A stretch of DNA of 64,000 nucleotides from CAG-390 sp964522215 (GTDB lineage: Bacteria; Bacillota; Clostridia; Oscillospirales; CAG-272): NCBI GenBank assembly GCA_964522215.1, contig CAZFVR010000005.1:1-64000 (forward strand), written 5' to 3'. The position numbers and the translations under genes were made by a program. This document shows positions 1 to 7,981 of the stretch, piece by piece. The first letter of the stretch is position 1. Each line of letters begins with the position of its first letter. The notes under the pieces were generated by a model. The model saw only the letters and a program-made list of their open reading frames with translations. It was not told where the DNA came from and did not search any database.

Positions 1-2439
1 TGTAGGAGATTTGGGCTGACTCCACACCGAGCATTGCATCCTCTACCGAAGCATAAAAAGTATGTAAAAGAATTGCTTTCTTTAGTGAATACTTCTGACC
101 TTTCTGACGACCAAATAACTCGTATGAAAGATCTGATTTGCTTTCTTTCCGAAGCAAAGATGGGACTAACATCTGCAACCGAAGAAGAATCCCATCGTTT
201 GGAATATGTTCTGTATTCCGCCAGTATTCGTATGCGAACCTTTGGTTACAATCGGCTCAACTCTTATTCTGCTGATAAAATAAATACTGATCTGATTTCT
301 CAAATTAAGGATGACTGTATTGCCGATTACTATAAAACCGAAACCGGATACATTTTAGATAAACAACAGAAAGCTGTTCTGGACTCTTTTGAATCACATC
401 AAGGAAGGCTCTTTTTAAGTGCGCCCACTTCGTTTGGCAAAACATTCCTTTTACAGGAGATTATTTATCGTCATTTCGATGCATTTGATAATGTTGTGAT
501 TGTTTTGCCGACCGTTGCACTTCTTATGGAAGTGACGGATGATTTGTCATCCTTTTGCAAGAAAAATCATCTAAACTACAATTTTGTTAATTCGGTATAT
601 AGAGATTTGGAAATCGGCAGTAAGAACATATTCGTTCTGACTCCGGAAAGAGTTCTTCGCCTTTTGGCTTTATATCCTAATTTAGCTATTCAGTTCTTCT
701 TTTTTGATGAAATCTATAAAATTGATGAGGATATGGCGACCGCGGGAGATGACGATGTCAATGATGCTATAGGTATCGGTGCTTCAGCAAATAGTTTCAG
801 TAAAAAATCTGATGGTCATCGTGCAGTGGCATTTAGGCTTGCGTTATATTATTTGCTACAAAAAGCCGAGAATTGCTATATTGCCGGTCCGTTTATTAAT
901 CTACAGACCTTGAAATCAGGGTTTGTAAATATGTTGCGAAAGCACGATATCTCGCCGATGGAGATACATTTTGAGCCCACTTTGAAAAATAAGTATTATT
1001 ACACTGGAAAAACATTAGCTATCACATCGCCATTCGAAAGCAAAAAAATGGTAACGCAAGCAAACTCCAAAGAGGACAGATTGAACTATATTATTAGCTA
1101 TTTGGACGTTTGTGAGCGAAATCAAGCAATCGTATATTGCTTATATCCGGGATATACCGAAAACTATGCAAGAAATTATTGTGCAACCTTGCAGAAGCCC
1201 ACAATTTCGAAGAAGGAGACGCTTTTATTTATTGAGCATCTGAAAGGTAACTACGGCTTCTCATATAATAATGGCAAAAGCAATACTCTGGGCGAGTGGA
1301 GCTTCTTATTCGCTCTTGAGCACAATATTGGTATACACAACGGTAAGTATCCGAAATATTTTCAGCGGGAGATTATGAATCTTTATAATTTGAAGCAACT
1401 CCCGGTGTTGTTTTGCACATCGACGATTGTGGAAGGGGTTAATACGAATGCAAAAACAGTCATTCTATACAACAATCCTTCCGGTGAAAATGAGTCTGGT
1501 AAGAAATTTCTGTTACTGAATATCAACGGTCGTGCAGGCCGCTATATGCGACATTTCATTGGCAACATAGTTTACTTGGATATCAAAAGCAAGAACCTTG
1601 AAAGTGCCGACAGTATTTCTTTGGATTTTAAATTGTATAGTGACGATGTCAGCCTTGATGCTCTTGATCTGGAAAATGTTGCTGATAACGATTTGAGCCG
1701 TGATAATCAAATTCGCAAAGCACAAATAAAATTAAACAAGGATCTTTTGCCGGATGTAGTCTTTGTGCAGAATAGGCTTATTGAACGTCGAAAGCAAGAA
1801 AAAGTGCTGGAAAAACTCTGCGAAAAATCTATTTTCCGCAGACTACGCGGCATAGAAAAGGCATCAATTTCGTTTTTTATATCAAATTATTTTGAAGTTG
1901 TATTGGAAGTCTGGGCATCAGTTGGCGAAATCAAAAAGAGCCAGATTAAGGCCATTAAATATTTTGCACAGCGTTATGCCCAAGATGGATACGCCGGCGT
2001 GTTGAAGTACAAATTTGACAATTACGCAAAATATAAAAGTGCGGGGCAAACCGATGCTGATTATGTAAATGATACATATAAGGAAGTATTCCGAAATGTC
2101 AAGGATACCATAGAATATCAGCTTCCTCGCATATTAAGTTTGTTTGAGACGCTTATTAATCGAGCGTATGAGTTAGAAGGCTGCCCATTGGTTAAACCGC
2201 TTGATTTAAGTAAGATTATTCGATATTTTGAAGTTGGAGCAAAAACGGAAATCGGCATCGATATGATAGAGCGAGGAGTACCTGTTATAACCGTAAGAAA
2301 GATTGAGAAAAGGGGTATTGAAGGTGACACTCTGACGGAGCAGAAAATCAATCTTAAGGAGAACGCGGACAAGTTTAAGTTCGACTTGGATAATTATGAA
2401 AAGCACATCACGACTAAATACATCAAGGAGCAGTGCTAA
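1..2439 (+). CDS. Ski2-like SF2 DEAD/DEAH helicase (possible defence helicase), 5' end open
   Basis: The reading frame is open to the first base of the window. A TTG at 34 could start an 801-aa protein but has no well-spaced ribosome binding site, so the true start is probably upstream. Superfamily 2 helicase motifs appear in order (numbering from the TTG): Walker A APTSFGKT near residue 130, a DEIY Walker B near 229, TSTIVEGVN (motif V) near 470, and NINGRAGR (motif VI) near 500. The GRAGR form and the large C-terminal extension fit Ski2/Lhr-type helicases. Helicases of this sort act in anti-phage systems such as Hachiman (HamB), but the partner gene would lie outside the window, so a defence role is inference. 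The gene is clearly more AT-rich than its neighbours and lies beside a duplicated tRNA 3' end, which suggests horizontal acquisition. Confidence 0.75.
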   Translation, partial: CRRFGLTPHRALHPLPKHKKYVKELLSLVNTSDLSDDQITRMKDLICFLSEAKMGLTSATEEESHRLEYVLYSASIRMRTFGYNRLNSYSADKINTDLISQIKDDCIADYYKTETGYILDKQQKAVLDSFESHQGRLFLSAPTSFGKTFLLQEIIYRHFDAFDNVVIVLPTVALLMEVTDDLSSFCKKNHLNYNFVNSVYRDLEIGSKNIFVLTPERVLRLLALYPNLAIQFFFFDEIYKIDEDMATAGDDDVNDAIGIGASANSFSKKSDGHRAVAFRLALYYLLQKAENCYIAGPFINLQTLKSGFVNMLRKHDISPMEIHFEPTLKNKYYYTGKTLAITSPFESKKMVTQANSKEDRLNYIISYLDVCERNQAIVYCLYPGYTENYARNYCATLQKPTISKKETLLFIEHLKGNYGFSYNNGKSNTLGEWSFLFALEHNIGIHNGKYPKYFQREIMNLYNLKQLPVLFCTSTIVEGVNTNAKTVILYNNPSGENESGKKFLLLNINGRAGRYMRHFIGNIVYLDIKSKNLESADSISLDFKLYSDDVSLDALDLENVADNDLSRDNQIRKAQIKLNKDLLPDVVFVQNRLIERRKQEKVLEKLCEKSIFRRLRGIEKASISFFISNYFEVVLEVWASVGEIKKSQIKAIKYFAQRYAQDGYAGVLKYKFDNYAKYKSAGQTDADYVNDTYKEVFRNVKDTIEYQLPRILSLFETLINRAYELEGCPLVKPLDLSKIIRYFEVGAKTEIGIDMIERGVPVITVRKIEKRGIEGDTLTEQKINLKENADKFKFDLDNYEKHITTKYIKEQC

Positions 2440-2460
2440 AACATGATTATGCAGTAGTCC

Positions 2461-2552
2461 AACGATTACCCCCATAAATCCAACGAATACCCACAAATCT
2501 AACGATTACCCCCATAAGGATAACGAATACCCATAAATCCAACGATATAAGG
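2461..2552. repeat. Alternating 21/19-bp minisatellite
   Basis: Right after the helicase stop there are about four and a half imperfect units starting AACGA(T/A)TACCC. Lengths alternate 21, 19, 21, 19 and then a partial unit, so the higher-order period is 40 bp. AACGATTACCCCCATAA alternates with AACGAATACCCA(C/T)AAAT. The function is unknown. Confidence 0.85.
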
Positions 2553-2596
2553 AAATCGCCACCGCGGAAAAAGCTCCGAAGTGGCGATTTTTTATT
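2553..2596 (+). terminator. Rho-independent terminator after the helicase
   Basis: The arms AAATCGCCAC and GTGGCGATTT form a stem that runs into TTTTTTATT. The position fits the end of the helicase transcript. Confidence 0.8.
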
Positions 2597-2659
2597 GTTC
2601 CGGGGGAGTGAAGTACGGGAAAAGCCTACTGAAAGACCTTAAACCCCCGTAAAAACAAA

Positions 2660-2700
2660 AAATAAGCACGATTATTCTATCAAAATAACCGTGCTTATTT
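2660..2700 (-). terminator. Terminator behind the tRNA-Pro remnant
   Basis: The arms AAATAAGCACG and CGTGCTTATTT are followed by a T-run on the minus strand. It abuts the duplicated tRNA 3' end exactly as the terminator at 2849-2889 abuts the intact tRNA. Confidence 0.7.
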
Positions 2701-2730
2701 GGTCTGAGTGACACGACTTGAACGTGCGGC
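2700..2730 (-). pseudogene. Duplicated 3' end of tRNA-Pro (remnant or att-like site)
   Basis: These 31 bp are identical to 2889-2919, which is the T arm, acceptor 3' strand and CCA of the intact tRNA-Pro. The rest of a tRNA is missing here. A short exact copy of a tRNA 3' end is the classic footprint of tyrosine-recombinase integration. Decay of a second tRNA-Pro copy is the alternative. Confidence 0.75.
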
Positions 2731-2779
2731 GCACTACCGGGAACCCCCAAAGCTCGCGCTGCTCGCTTCGGGGAACCCC

Positions 2780-2816
2780 GACCACCCCTCTGCGCCGCAG
2801 GCGCAGAGGGGTGGTC
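2780..2816. repeat. Perfect 17-bp inverted repeat with 3-nt loop
   Basis: The arm starting GACCACCCCTCTGCGCC pairs perfectly with its complement across the loop GCA. It lies between the tRNA remnant and the intact tRNA. No T-run follows on either strand, so it is not an ordinary terminator. Confidence 0.85.
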
Positions 2817-2848
2817 TCGGACACACGCTCAATACATAGCATTAGATA

Positions 2849-2889
2849 AGAAAAAGCAGGACAAGCCTGCGGCTTATCCTGCTTTTTCT
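2849..2889 (-). terminator. Terminator of tRNA-Pro
   Basis: The arms AGAAAAAGCAGGA and TCCTGCTTTTTCT pair directly behind the CCA end of the tRNA. The T-rich side is on the minus strand. Confidence 0.7.
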
Positions 2890-2964
2890 GGTCTGAGTGA
2901 CACGACTTGAACGTGCGGCCTCTACCACCCCAAGGTAGCGCGCTACCAACTGCGCCACACCCAG
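2889..2964 (-). tRNA. tRNA-Pro (anticodon GGG)
   Basis: Read on the minus strand, the acceptor arms CTGGGTG and CACTCAG pair. A D stem GCGC/GCGC follows, then an anticodon arm CTACC-TTGGGGT-GGTAG giving anticodon GGG. The T arm is GCACG-TTCAAGT-CGTGT, the discriminator is A, and CCA is encoded. The total is 76 nt. A sigma-A promoter lies about 65 bp upstream and a terminator overlaps the 3' end. Confidence 0.95.
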
Positions 2965-3026
2965 ATACTACATTCGACGTGCGGCGGTTTTCGGGGTCCC
3001 ACAGCACTATTTCCGAATGCCTAAGT

Positions 3027-3055
3027 ATTATATCACGCTTTTAGCATAAAGTCAA
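3027..3055 (-). promoter_or_regulatory. Sigma-A promoter of tRNA-Pro
   Basis: On the minus strand TTGACT (3050-3055) and TATAAT (3027-3032) are separated by 17 bp. Transcription would start about 55 nt before the tRNA. Confidence 0.85.
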
Positions 3056-3191
3056 GTCTTTTTGGCGATTTTTTTTGATATTTGCAACTTTTTTAAGCTT
3101 TTTTTGCGTTATTATTGATTTGCCGCTCGGCGGGTGGGTCTTCCCTGCCCCGCCGAGCGTTCGATCTTATTCCCGATCTTCAGCCTGTGGA

Positions 3192-4442
3192 TCACCAAGC
3201 GTGATAATTAAGATCGACCTGATCCTCGATAGCCTTTTGAGCCACCGAGATAAAGGTCTTACCGCGCTCGACCGGGATCACATTTCCCACTGCATCGGTA
3301 AAGATAAACGGCGATGTGTCGCCAATGCGCGACCACTTAATGGGCAGATATCTGCCGCCGCTGATATAGTAGCCGCTGCCCTCTCCCGTTACCGTGATAT
3401 CAAGTCTGCCCTCGGTATCACCGGGGATAGCCTCGGTCTGTGCAAAGAGGATGAAAACATTGGTAAAATTCAGCTGTTCGCCGTTTGAGGCATCGATATG
3501 CGCGCGGTCGCCGAGCTGATAGCGATAATATGTATTAGTGGTGCGGCTGTATATGAGCTGCACATACTGGGAGGATGAATACGGAATGCAAACATGCATT
3601 GCATCGCCCTCGCCGGTAAACACAAATTCATCATCGGCAAAGTTGAACACCGGGCGCACGGCCGCCTCCGAGTTCATGCTCCATGAATGGCGGGAGGCAA
3701 GCTTTTGCAGTCTCTCCCCCGTGGTCATAAGCGAGTGCGCAGCGCCCGCCGCGGCCATTCTGTCCTTATCGCGATAAAAGCCAAGGCCGGAATATGCATC
3801 GTTTACGCCGTCAAAAAAGGGTATGCCGAGCGATTTTACCATTGTGTACCCCAGCGGACTGCCGCCCGCGCCCACCGTGAGCGAACCAAAGGCCTGCCCA
3901 AGGCTTACGGTATAATGACGGACCGACCGCACAGGGCCGTAGACCTCACTGCCGCCGTAATCGTTGGTAAGCATGATAAGTCGGGTAATACCGCCCTCCA
4001 CCAGCACCTCCATGAGGATATCCGCGCGGGATATGCCGCTTTGCGGTGCGGCCGCGCTGAGGTTATCCAGCGTGATGGCAATGGGCAGGACATGGGTGAG
4101 ATCCTTTGCGGTGGCAAGCCCCGTCAGCGGGTCGATATACATCGGCACAGGATCCGGAGCTGTAGTCTCCGCCTCGGTATCCGTCCCATCCGCCGTTGTT
4201 ACCGGATCCGGCGCTGTAGTCTCGTCCGGGGTCGTCGCGGGATCGGTCACGGTAGGCGCGGCGGTGGTATCGCCGCCGGTCTGCGGACCGTAGGGCCATG
4301 TGGAGACGCCTGTCGTCTCGCCCGCTGTGGTGCTATCCTCGCCGTTACCCAAGACCGAGCACGCGGTAAGCACAAGGCACAAAAGCAAAAGGCAGGCGGC
4401 GATGACGTTACTTTTTGTTTGTTTTGAGCTTTTTTTAATCAT
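3192..4442 (-). CDS. DUF3048 (YerB-like) lipoprotein
   Basis: This 416-aa protein starts with a lipoprotein signal peptide: a basic N-terminus, a Leu-rich stretch and an LTAC lipobox at about residue 28. A long Thr/Pro/Asp-rich linker follows to about residue 98. The rest matches DUF3048: a PLTG start, a segment GISRADILMEVLVEGGITR near 138, and GPVRSVRHY near 170. B. subtilis YerB belongs to this family, whose biochemical role is not established. The protein would be anchored outside the membrane. The start codon has only a weak ribosome binding site. It lies downstream of the small unknown gene on the same strand, with 54 bp between them. Confidence 0.85.
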   Translation of the reverse strand: MIKKSSKQTKSNVIAACLLLLCLVLTACSVLGNGEDSTTAGETTGVSTWPYGPQTGGDTTAAPTVTDPATTPDETTAPDPVTTADGTDTEAETTAPDPVPMYIDPLTGLATAKDLTHVLPIAITLDNLSAAAPQSGISRADILMEVLVEGGITRLIMLTNDYGGSEVYGPVRSVRHYTVSLGQAFGSLTVGAGGSPLGYTMVKSLGIPFFDGVNDAYSGLGFYRDKDRMAAAGAAHSLMTTGERLQKLASRHSWSMNSEAAVRPVFNFADDEFVFTGEGDAMHVCIPYSSSQYVQLIYSRTTNTYYRYQLGDRAHIDASNGEQLNFTNVFILFAQTEAIPGDTEGRLDITVTGEGSGYYISGGRYLPIKWSRIGDTSPFIFTDAVGNVIPVERGKTFISVAQKAIEDQVDLNYHAW

Positions 4443-4496
4443 TTTTTTGATCTTGATCTTTTATTTGACTCAGCGCGGGCGGGGAGATCCCCCACC

Positions 4497-4799
4497 TTAC
4501 GCAGGCTTATTGGCGCGGGAGAGCCAGATCATTCCCATATTGAGCGCGGCGGAAAGCCCTGACTTTTCGCCCTGCTTTACGATCTTTGAGGGATCCTTTG
4601 ATTCGACCACCTGAATAAATATCTTATCCGGCAGTTCCCTGCCGTTTTCGGTCTTGTAGGACATGATCTCAAGTATCAAAAAGCATCTCTCGTTCATATC
4701 GCCGTAGCATATAGTGTTTCCCTCGCGCACCAGTGGAGCGTTCATGTATCTTATATACTTTCCGCTGACCTCTGCGCGTGTCTCGTTGATATCGGCCAT
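4497..4799 (-). CDS. Unknown 100-aa protein
   Basis: I do not recognise this family. The protein is soluble, has no signal peptide and no obvious nucleotide-binding motif, and contains CYGDMNERCFLILEIMSY and a Lys/Asp-rich middle. It is very likely a real gene. A good ribosome binding site (AAGGAGG, 8 nt before ATG) and a near-consensus sigma-A promoter at 4846-4874 lie directly upstream. The downstream neighbour on the same strand is the DUF3048 lipoprotein, so the two may be co-transcribed. Confidence 0.75.
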   Translation of the reverse strand: MADINETRAEVSGKYIRYMNAPLVREGNTICYGDMNERCFLILEIMSYKTENGRELPDKIFIQVVESKDPSKIVKQGEKSGLSAALNMGMIWLSRANKPA

Positions 4800-4845
4800 T
4801 TTGCGACCTCCTTTATTTGATCGTTTATATATTTCTAATCAGTAT

Positions 4846-4874
4846 ATTGTACCATATAAAAAAGCATAAGTCAA
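4846..4874 (-). promoter_or_regulatory. Sigma-A promoter for the 100-aa gene
   Basis: On the minus strand TTGACT (4869-4874) and TACAAT (4846-4851) are separated by 17 bp. Start of transcription is about 45 nt upstream of the ATG. Confidence 0.85.
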
Positions 4875-4962
4875 TCACTATTTTGTAAACATGACGGCAC
4901 ACGGGCAATTTTAGCCGCTTTTTATCGGCTTTTTGTGTGATACACCTGCCGCACTGCCGCCG

Positions 4963-6291
4963 TCACATGCAAAAAGGCGAATGCCGCATAAAATCCTCGG
5001 CTGCGCGGGGGCGCGGCAGGGTGAGGGAATAAAGCGCCTCAGCAGCGCGGGACAGCTCAAGCTGGCGGATCTCGCCCGCGCCCTCAAGTGCCATGGCATC
5101 GGCGGGCCGGACCAGAACGGGGATGGTTCTTGTTTTACGCGTTTCGCTAAGATAGGCACGGCCGCGCTCGCTTGATGCCAAAAGGGTGGTATACGCGGGC
5201 AGCATGTTAAGATCCTCGCGCAGCACGCCGCACATGGCAAAAATTATTGCGCGGCGCAGGCGGGAGGTGGTATATTTTTTTGTGGCGGCAAGGCTCAGCA
5301 TCTCCGGTATGCTGCCCGCCGACATTGCAGCGTGCATAAGCCTGCCGGATACTCCGCCGCCGCATTCCGCCCACTTGCCAAGCTCCTTGCCGCCGCGGCG
5401 AAAGCGATAGAGGACGGCCGTGGAGATATTATCAAGTGATGCGGGCGCTATCCCCGCCTCGGCGGCGCGTTTGCAAACATGCACCGAGGGATCGGTAAGT
5501 CCCGCAGGATACTCACCGCGAAAGATCGCCGCGCGCATTGCGGTGGCCGATGGCATTTTTGCGGTGGGATCGTCATCATAAAACCCTGCTCCCTCTCGGC
5601 GGACGGCACAAAGATCCATCTCGCCGTCAAGCCCCAGCTCGGCGGCGGCGCGGATATACTCGATGCCGAGAATATCGTTGGGGGAGAGGCGCGGGACTTC
5701 CGCACCGAGCTGTTTTGCTATCTTTGCGTAATACTCGGCGGCGTAGCCGCGGGAGAGATCGTCATCGCTGTAGCGCAGACCGCGGGCGGGCGCTTTGTAG
5801 TTTGCAACCTCGTAGGCCGCAACGACGCAATCGGATTCGGTGATCTCGGTATGCGCCCGCGGCGCTTCGGCGGATACGGATGCGGTCGCAGGTGCGGATG
5901 CGGATGACCGCGGCGCACCCCCTGCGGCCTCGGCCTCGGCATTCATGGCCGCCTCGGCGGCGCGGCGCAAAAGCGGCAGGGATGCCGTTTCGGATCCAAA
6001 GGCGATGCTCCTGACTCCCAGCGCGTGCAATATGCTTACACCGGCGCGGGCAAAATACCCCGCACTTGCCGATGACCATGGGAACGGCAATTCAAATACC
6101 AGATCCGCCCCTGAGCGCACAGCCGCCTCGGCGCGAGAATATTTTTCAAGTATAGCCACATCCCCGCGCTGGACAAAGTTGCCGCTCATCACGCACACAA
6201 CGGTATCCGCTCCGCCGCGGCGAAGCTCGCCTATCATGTATTCATGCCCACGGTGAATGGGATTGTATTCGCATATAACACCCTGTGTCAT
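4963..6291 (-). CDS. tmcAL: tRNA(Met) cytidine acetate ligase
   Basis: This 442-aa protein matches the TmcAL (YlbM, formerly DUF795) family. The enzyme uses acetate and ATP to make N4-acetylcytidine at the wobble position of elongator tRNA-Met. The N-terminus shows ICEYNPIHRGH, with the HxGH motif of nucleotidylyltransferases, then VMSGNFVQRGD. A Ser/Ala/Glu-rich insertion at about 118-150 is not usual in the family and probably forms a flexible loop. The gene diverges from ackA, which is fitting because both enzymes handle acetate activation. The length is typical. Confidence 0.9.
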   Translation of the reverse strand: MTQGVICEYNPIHRGHEYMIGELRRGGADTVVCVMSGNFVQRGDVAILEKYSRAEAAVRSGADLVFELPFPWSSASAGYFARAGVSILHALGVRSIAFGSETASLPLLRRAAEAAMNAEAEAAGGAPRSSASAPATASVSAEAPRAHTEITESDCVVAAYEVANYKAPARGLRYSDDDLSRGYAAEYYAKIAKQLGAEVPRLSPNDILGIEYIRAAAELGLDGEMDLCAVRREGAGFYDDDPTAKMPSATAMRAAIFRGEYPAGLTDPSVHVCKRAAEAGIAPASLDNISTAVLYRFRRGGKELGKWAECGGGVSGRLMHAAMSAGSIPEMLSLAATKKYTTSRLRRAIIFAMCGVLREDLNMLPAYTTLLASSERGRAYLSETRKTRTIPVLVRPADAMALEGAGEIRQLELSRAAEALYSLTLPRPRAAEDFMRHSPFCM

Positions 6292-6402
6292 ATCGTTGTC
6301 ACCTCGTTTTGGATCTGTTTTGGTTGTATTTTCGGGAGTACCGCAGATTTTCGCGAAAGGACGGTAATAATTGAAGTTTGCAAGGCAGTTCTCTTCCCAA
6401 AC

Positions 6403-6527
6403 GCACGCGGAGCGTGCATATCACCCTGCGGCACGAGCCGCAAAACAGCACTGCGCACATAGCGCAATATCGCTCCGCACGCTGTGCGGTACATAGTGCA
6501 GCTCTCCGCGCAAAGTGCGCGCAGAGC
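6403..6527. repeat. Array of five hairpins with about 24-nt period
   Basis: Five short perfect inverted repeats start at 6403, 6427, 6452, 6475 and 6501. They are GCACGC-GGA-GCGTGC, TGCGGC-ACGA-GCCGCA, TGCGC-ACATA-GCGCA, CCGCAC-GCT-GTGCGG and a longer GCTCT...AGAGC stem. Stem sequences differ while the spacing is regular. They fill the divergent tmcAL-ackA intergenic region (6292-6660), which holds no gene. Confidence 0.8.
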
Positions 6528-6579
6528 CTGCCCCGCCTCAAAAAACTCCCGCATATATCGGTTTTTTTACTGTTTGCTC

Positions 6580-6608
6580 TTGCATTCCGGCTGATAAAGT
6601 TGTATAAT
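6580..6608 (+). promoter_or_regulatory. Sigma-A promoter of ackA
   Basis: TTGCAT (6580-6585) and TATAAT (6603-6608) are separated by 17 bp. The ackA start codon is 52 bp further on, with AAAGGA as ribosome binding site. Confidence 0.8.
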
Positions 6609-6660
6609 TAATATAATTGGAATAAACAAAATCTATCCCCCGGAAAGGATAAATTAAAGA

Positions 6661-7896
6661 ATGAAAGTTTTAGTTGTTAACGCCGGTTCAAGCTCACTTA
6701 AGTATCAGCTTTTTGACACCGCCGACTACACCGTAAAGGCCAAGGGCATTTGCGAGCGTATAGGCGATGAGGCCGGTGTGCTGGATCACAAAAATCTGAT
6801 TCGCGGTACTCGCACCGAAAAGGCTATGAAGATAGCCACACACACAGATGCCGTGCGCATCGTTATCGATGCACTGACCGACCCCGAGCTCGGCGTTATC
6901 TCTGACATGTCAGAGATCGAGGCAGTGGGACACCGCATAGTTCACGGCGGTTTTTACTTCTCGCAGTCGATGCTGCTTGATGATGACGTGCTCTCCAAGC
7001 TTGAGCTTTGCCATGATTTTGCACCTCTCCACACAGGCGCTCACCTGCAGGGCATTCGCGGATGTCTTTCGGTAATGCCCGGCGTACCGCAGGTGCTGGT
7101 ATTTGACACCGCATTCCATCAGACGATGGAGCCGGAGGCATATATGTATGCCCTGCCCTACAGCATGTACGAAAAATATCACATCCGCCGCTACGGTGCG
7201 CACGGAACCTCTCACCGCTTTGTTGCCGGCGAGATGATAAAGCTGCTTGGCGGCAAGGCAGAGGGCACAAAGATAATCACCTGCCACATCGGCAACGGTT
7301 CATCCATCTCTGCCGTTAAGGACGGCCGCGTTATCGACACCTCCATGGGCTTTACCCCGCTTGCCGGCGTGCTTATGGGCACTCGCTGCGGTAACATTGA
7401 CCCCGCCATCGTGCCCTATATCATGGAAAAGGAGAATATGACCCCCGCCGAGGTATCCACCTTTATGAACAAAAAGTGCGGATATATCGGTCTTACCGAG
7501 GGATATTCCTCCGATTCCCGCGATCTTGAATCCGCCATTGCAAACGGCCCCTCCGACCCGCACTACGAGCAGTCAAAGCTTGCTGTGGATATGCTCAAGC
7601 ACGAGCTTAAGGAGTACATAGGCGCATACACCGCACTGATGAACGGACTGGATGCGCTGGTATTCACCGCAGGTCTTGGCGAGAACAACCCCCGCCTGCG
7701 CAAGATAGTTTGCGAGGATATGGACTTTTTCGGCATCAAGCTGTGTGACGAGGTCAACGACCGCACACTGCGCCAGCCCAACATAGTTAAGATCTCCGCC
7801 GAGGATTCTCGCGTGCCGGTATACGTCATCCCCACCAACGAGGAGCTTGTTATCGCCCGCGATACCGAGAATATCGTAAACGGCCTCAAAAAATAA
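6661..7896 (+). CDS. ackA: Acetate kinase
   Basis: This 411-aa protein interconverts acetyl phosphate plus ADP with acetate plus ATP, the substrate-level phosphorylation step of acetate fermentation. All family signatures are present: VNAGSSSLKYQLFD at the N-terminus, DTAFHQTM near residue 150, GAHGTSH near 180, HIGNGSS near 211 and TRCGNIDPA near 241. The length is near the usual 395-405. No pta gene follows; phosphotransacetylase must be elsewhere. The gene is monocistronic, with its own promoter and a strong terminator. Confidence 0.98.
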   Translation: MKVLVVNAGSSSLKYQLFDTADYTVKAKGICERIGDEAGVLDHKNLIRGTRTEKAMKIATHTDAVRIVIDALTDPELGVISDMSEIEAVGHRIVHGGFYFSQSMLLDDDVLSKLELCHDFAPLHTGAHLQGIRGCLSVMPGVPQVLVFDTAFHQTMEPEAYMYALPYSMYEKYHIRRYGAHGTSHRFVAGEMIKLLGGKAEGTKIITCHIGNGSSISAVKDGRVIDTSMGFTPLAGVLMGTRCGNIDPAIVPYIMEKENMTPAEVSTFMNKKCGYIGLTEGYSSDSRDLESAIANGPSDPHYEQSKLAVDMLKHELKEYIGAYTALMNGLDALVFTAGLGENNPRLRKIVCEDMDFFGIKLCDEVNDRTLRQPNIVKISAEDSRVPVYVIPTNEELVIARDTENIVNGLKK

Positions 7897-7927
7897 CAAG
7901 CAAAGCCACAAAAAGCTTTTTATTCAA

Positions 7928-7962
7928 AAATAAGACCGATGCACTATGCATCGGTCTTATTT
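7928..7962. terminator. Bidirectional terminator between ackA and the ATPase gene
   Basis: The 16-bp arms AAATAAGACCGATGCA and TGCATCGGTCTTATTT surround a 3-nt loop, with A-rich and T-rich flanks. It can stop both converging transcripts. Confidence 0.9.
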
Positions 7963-7981
7963 TATCACATATCCGCAAAAT

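Noticed and set aside
2461..2552. CRISPR array
   Set aside because: The units follow each other with no unique spacers and there are no cas genes nearby.
2672..3007. Minus-strand 111-codon reading frame
   Set aside because: It runs through tRNA-Pro and the duplicated tRNA end; the repeated peptide RTFKSCHSDQ is translated tRNA sequence.
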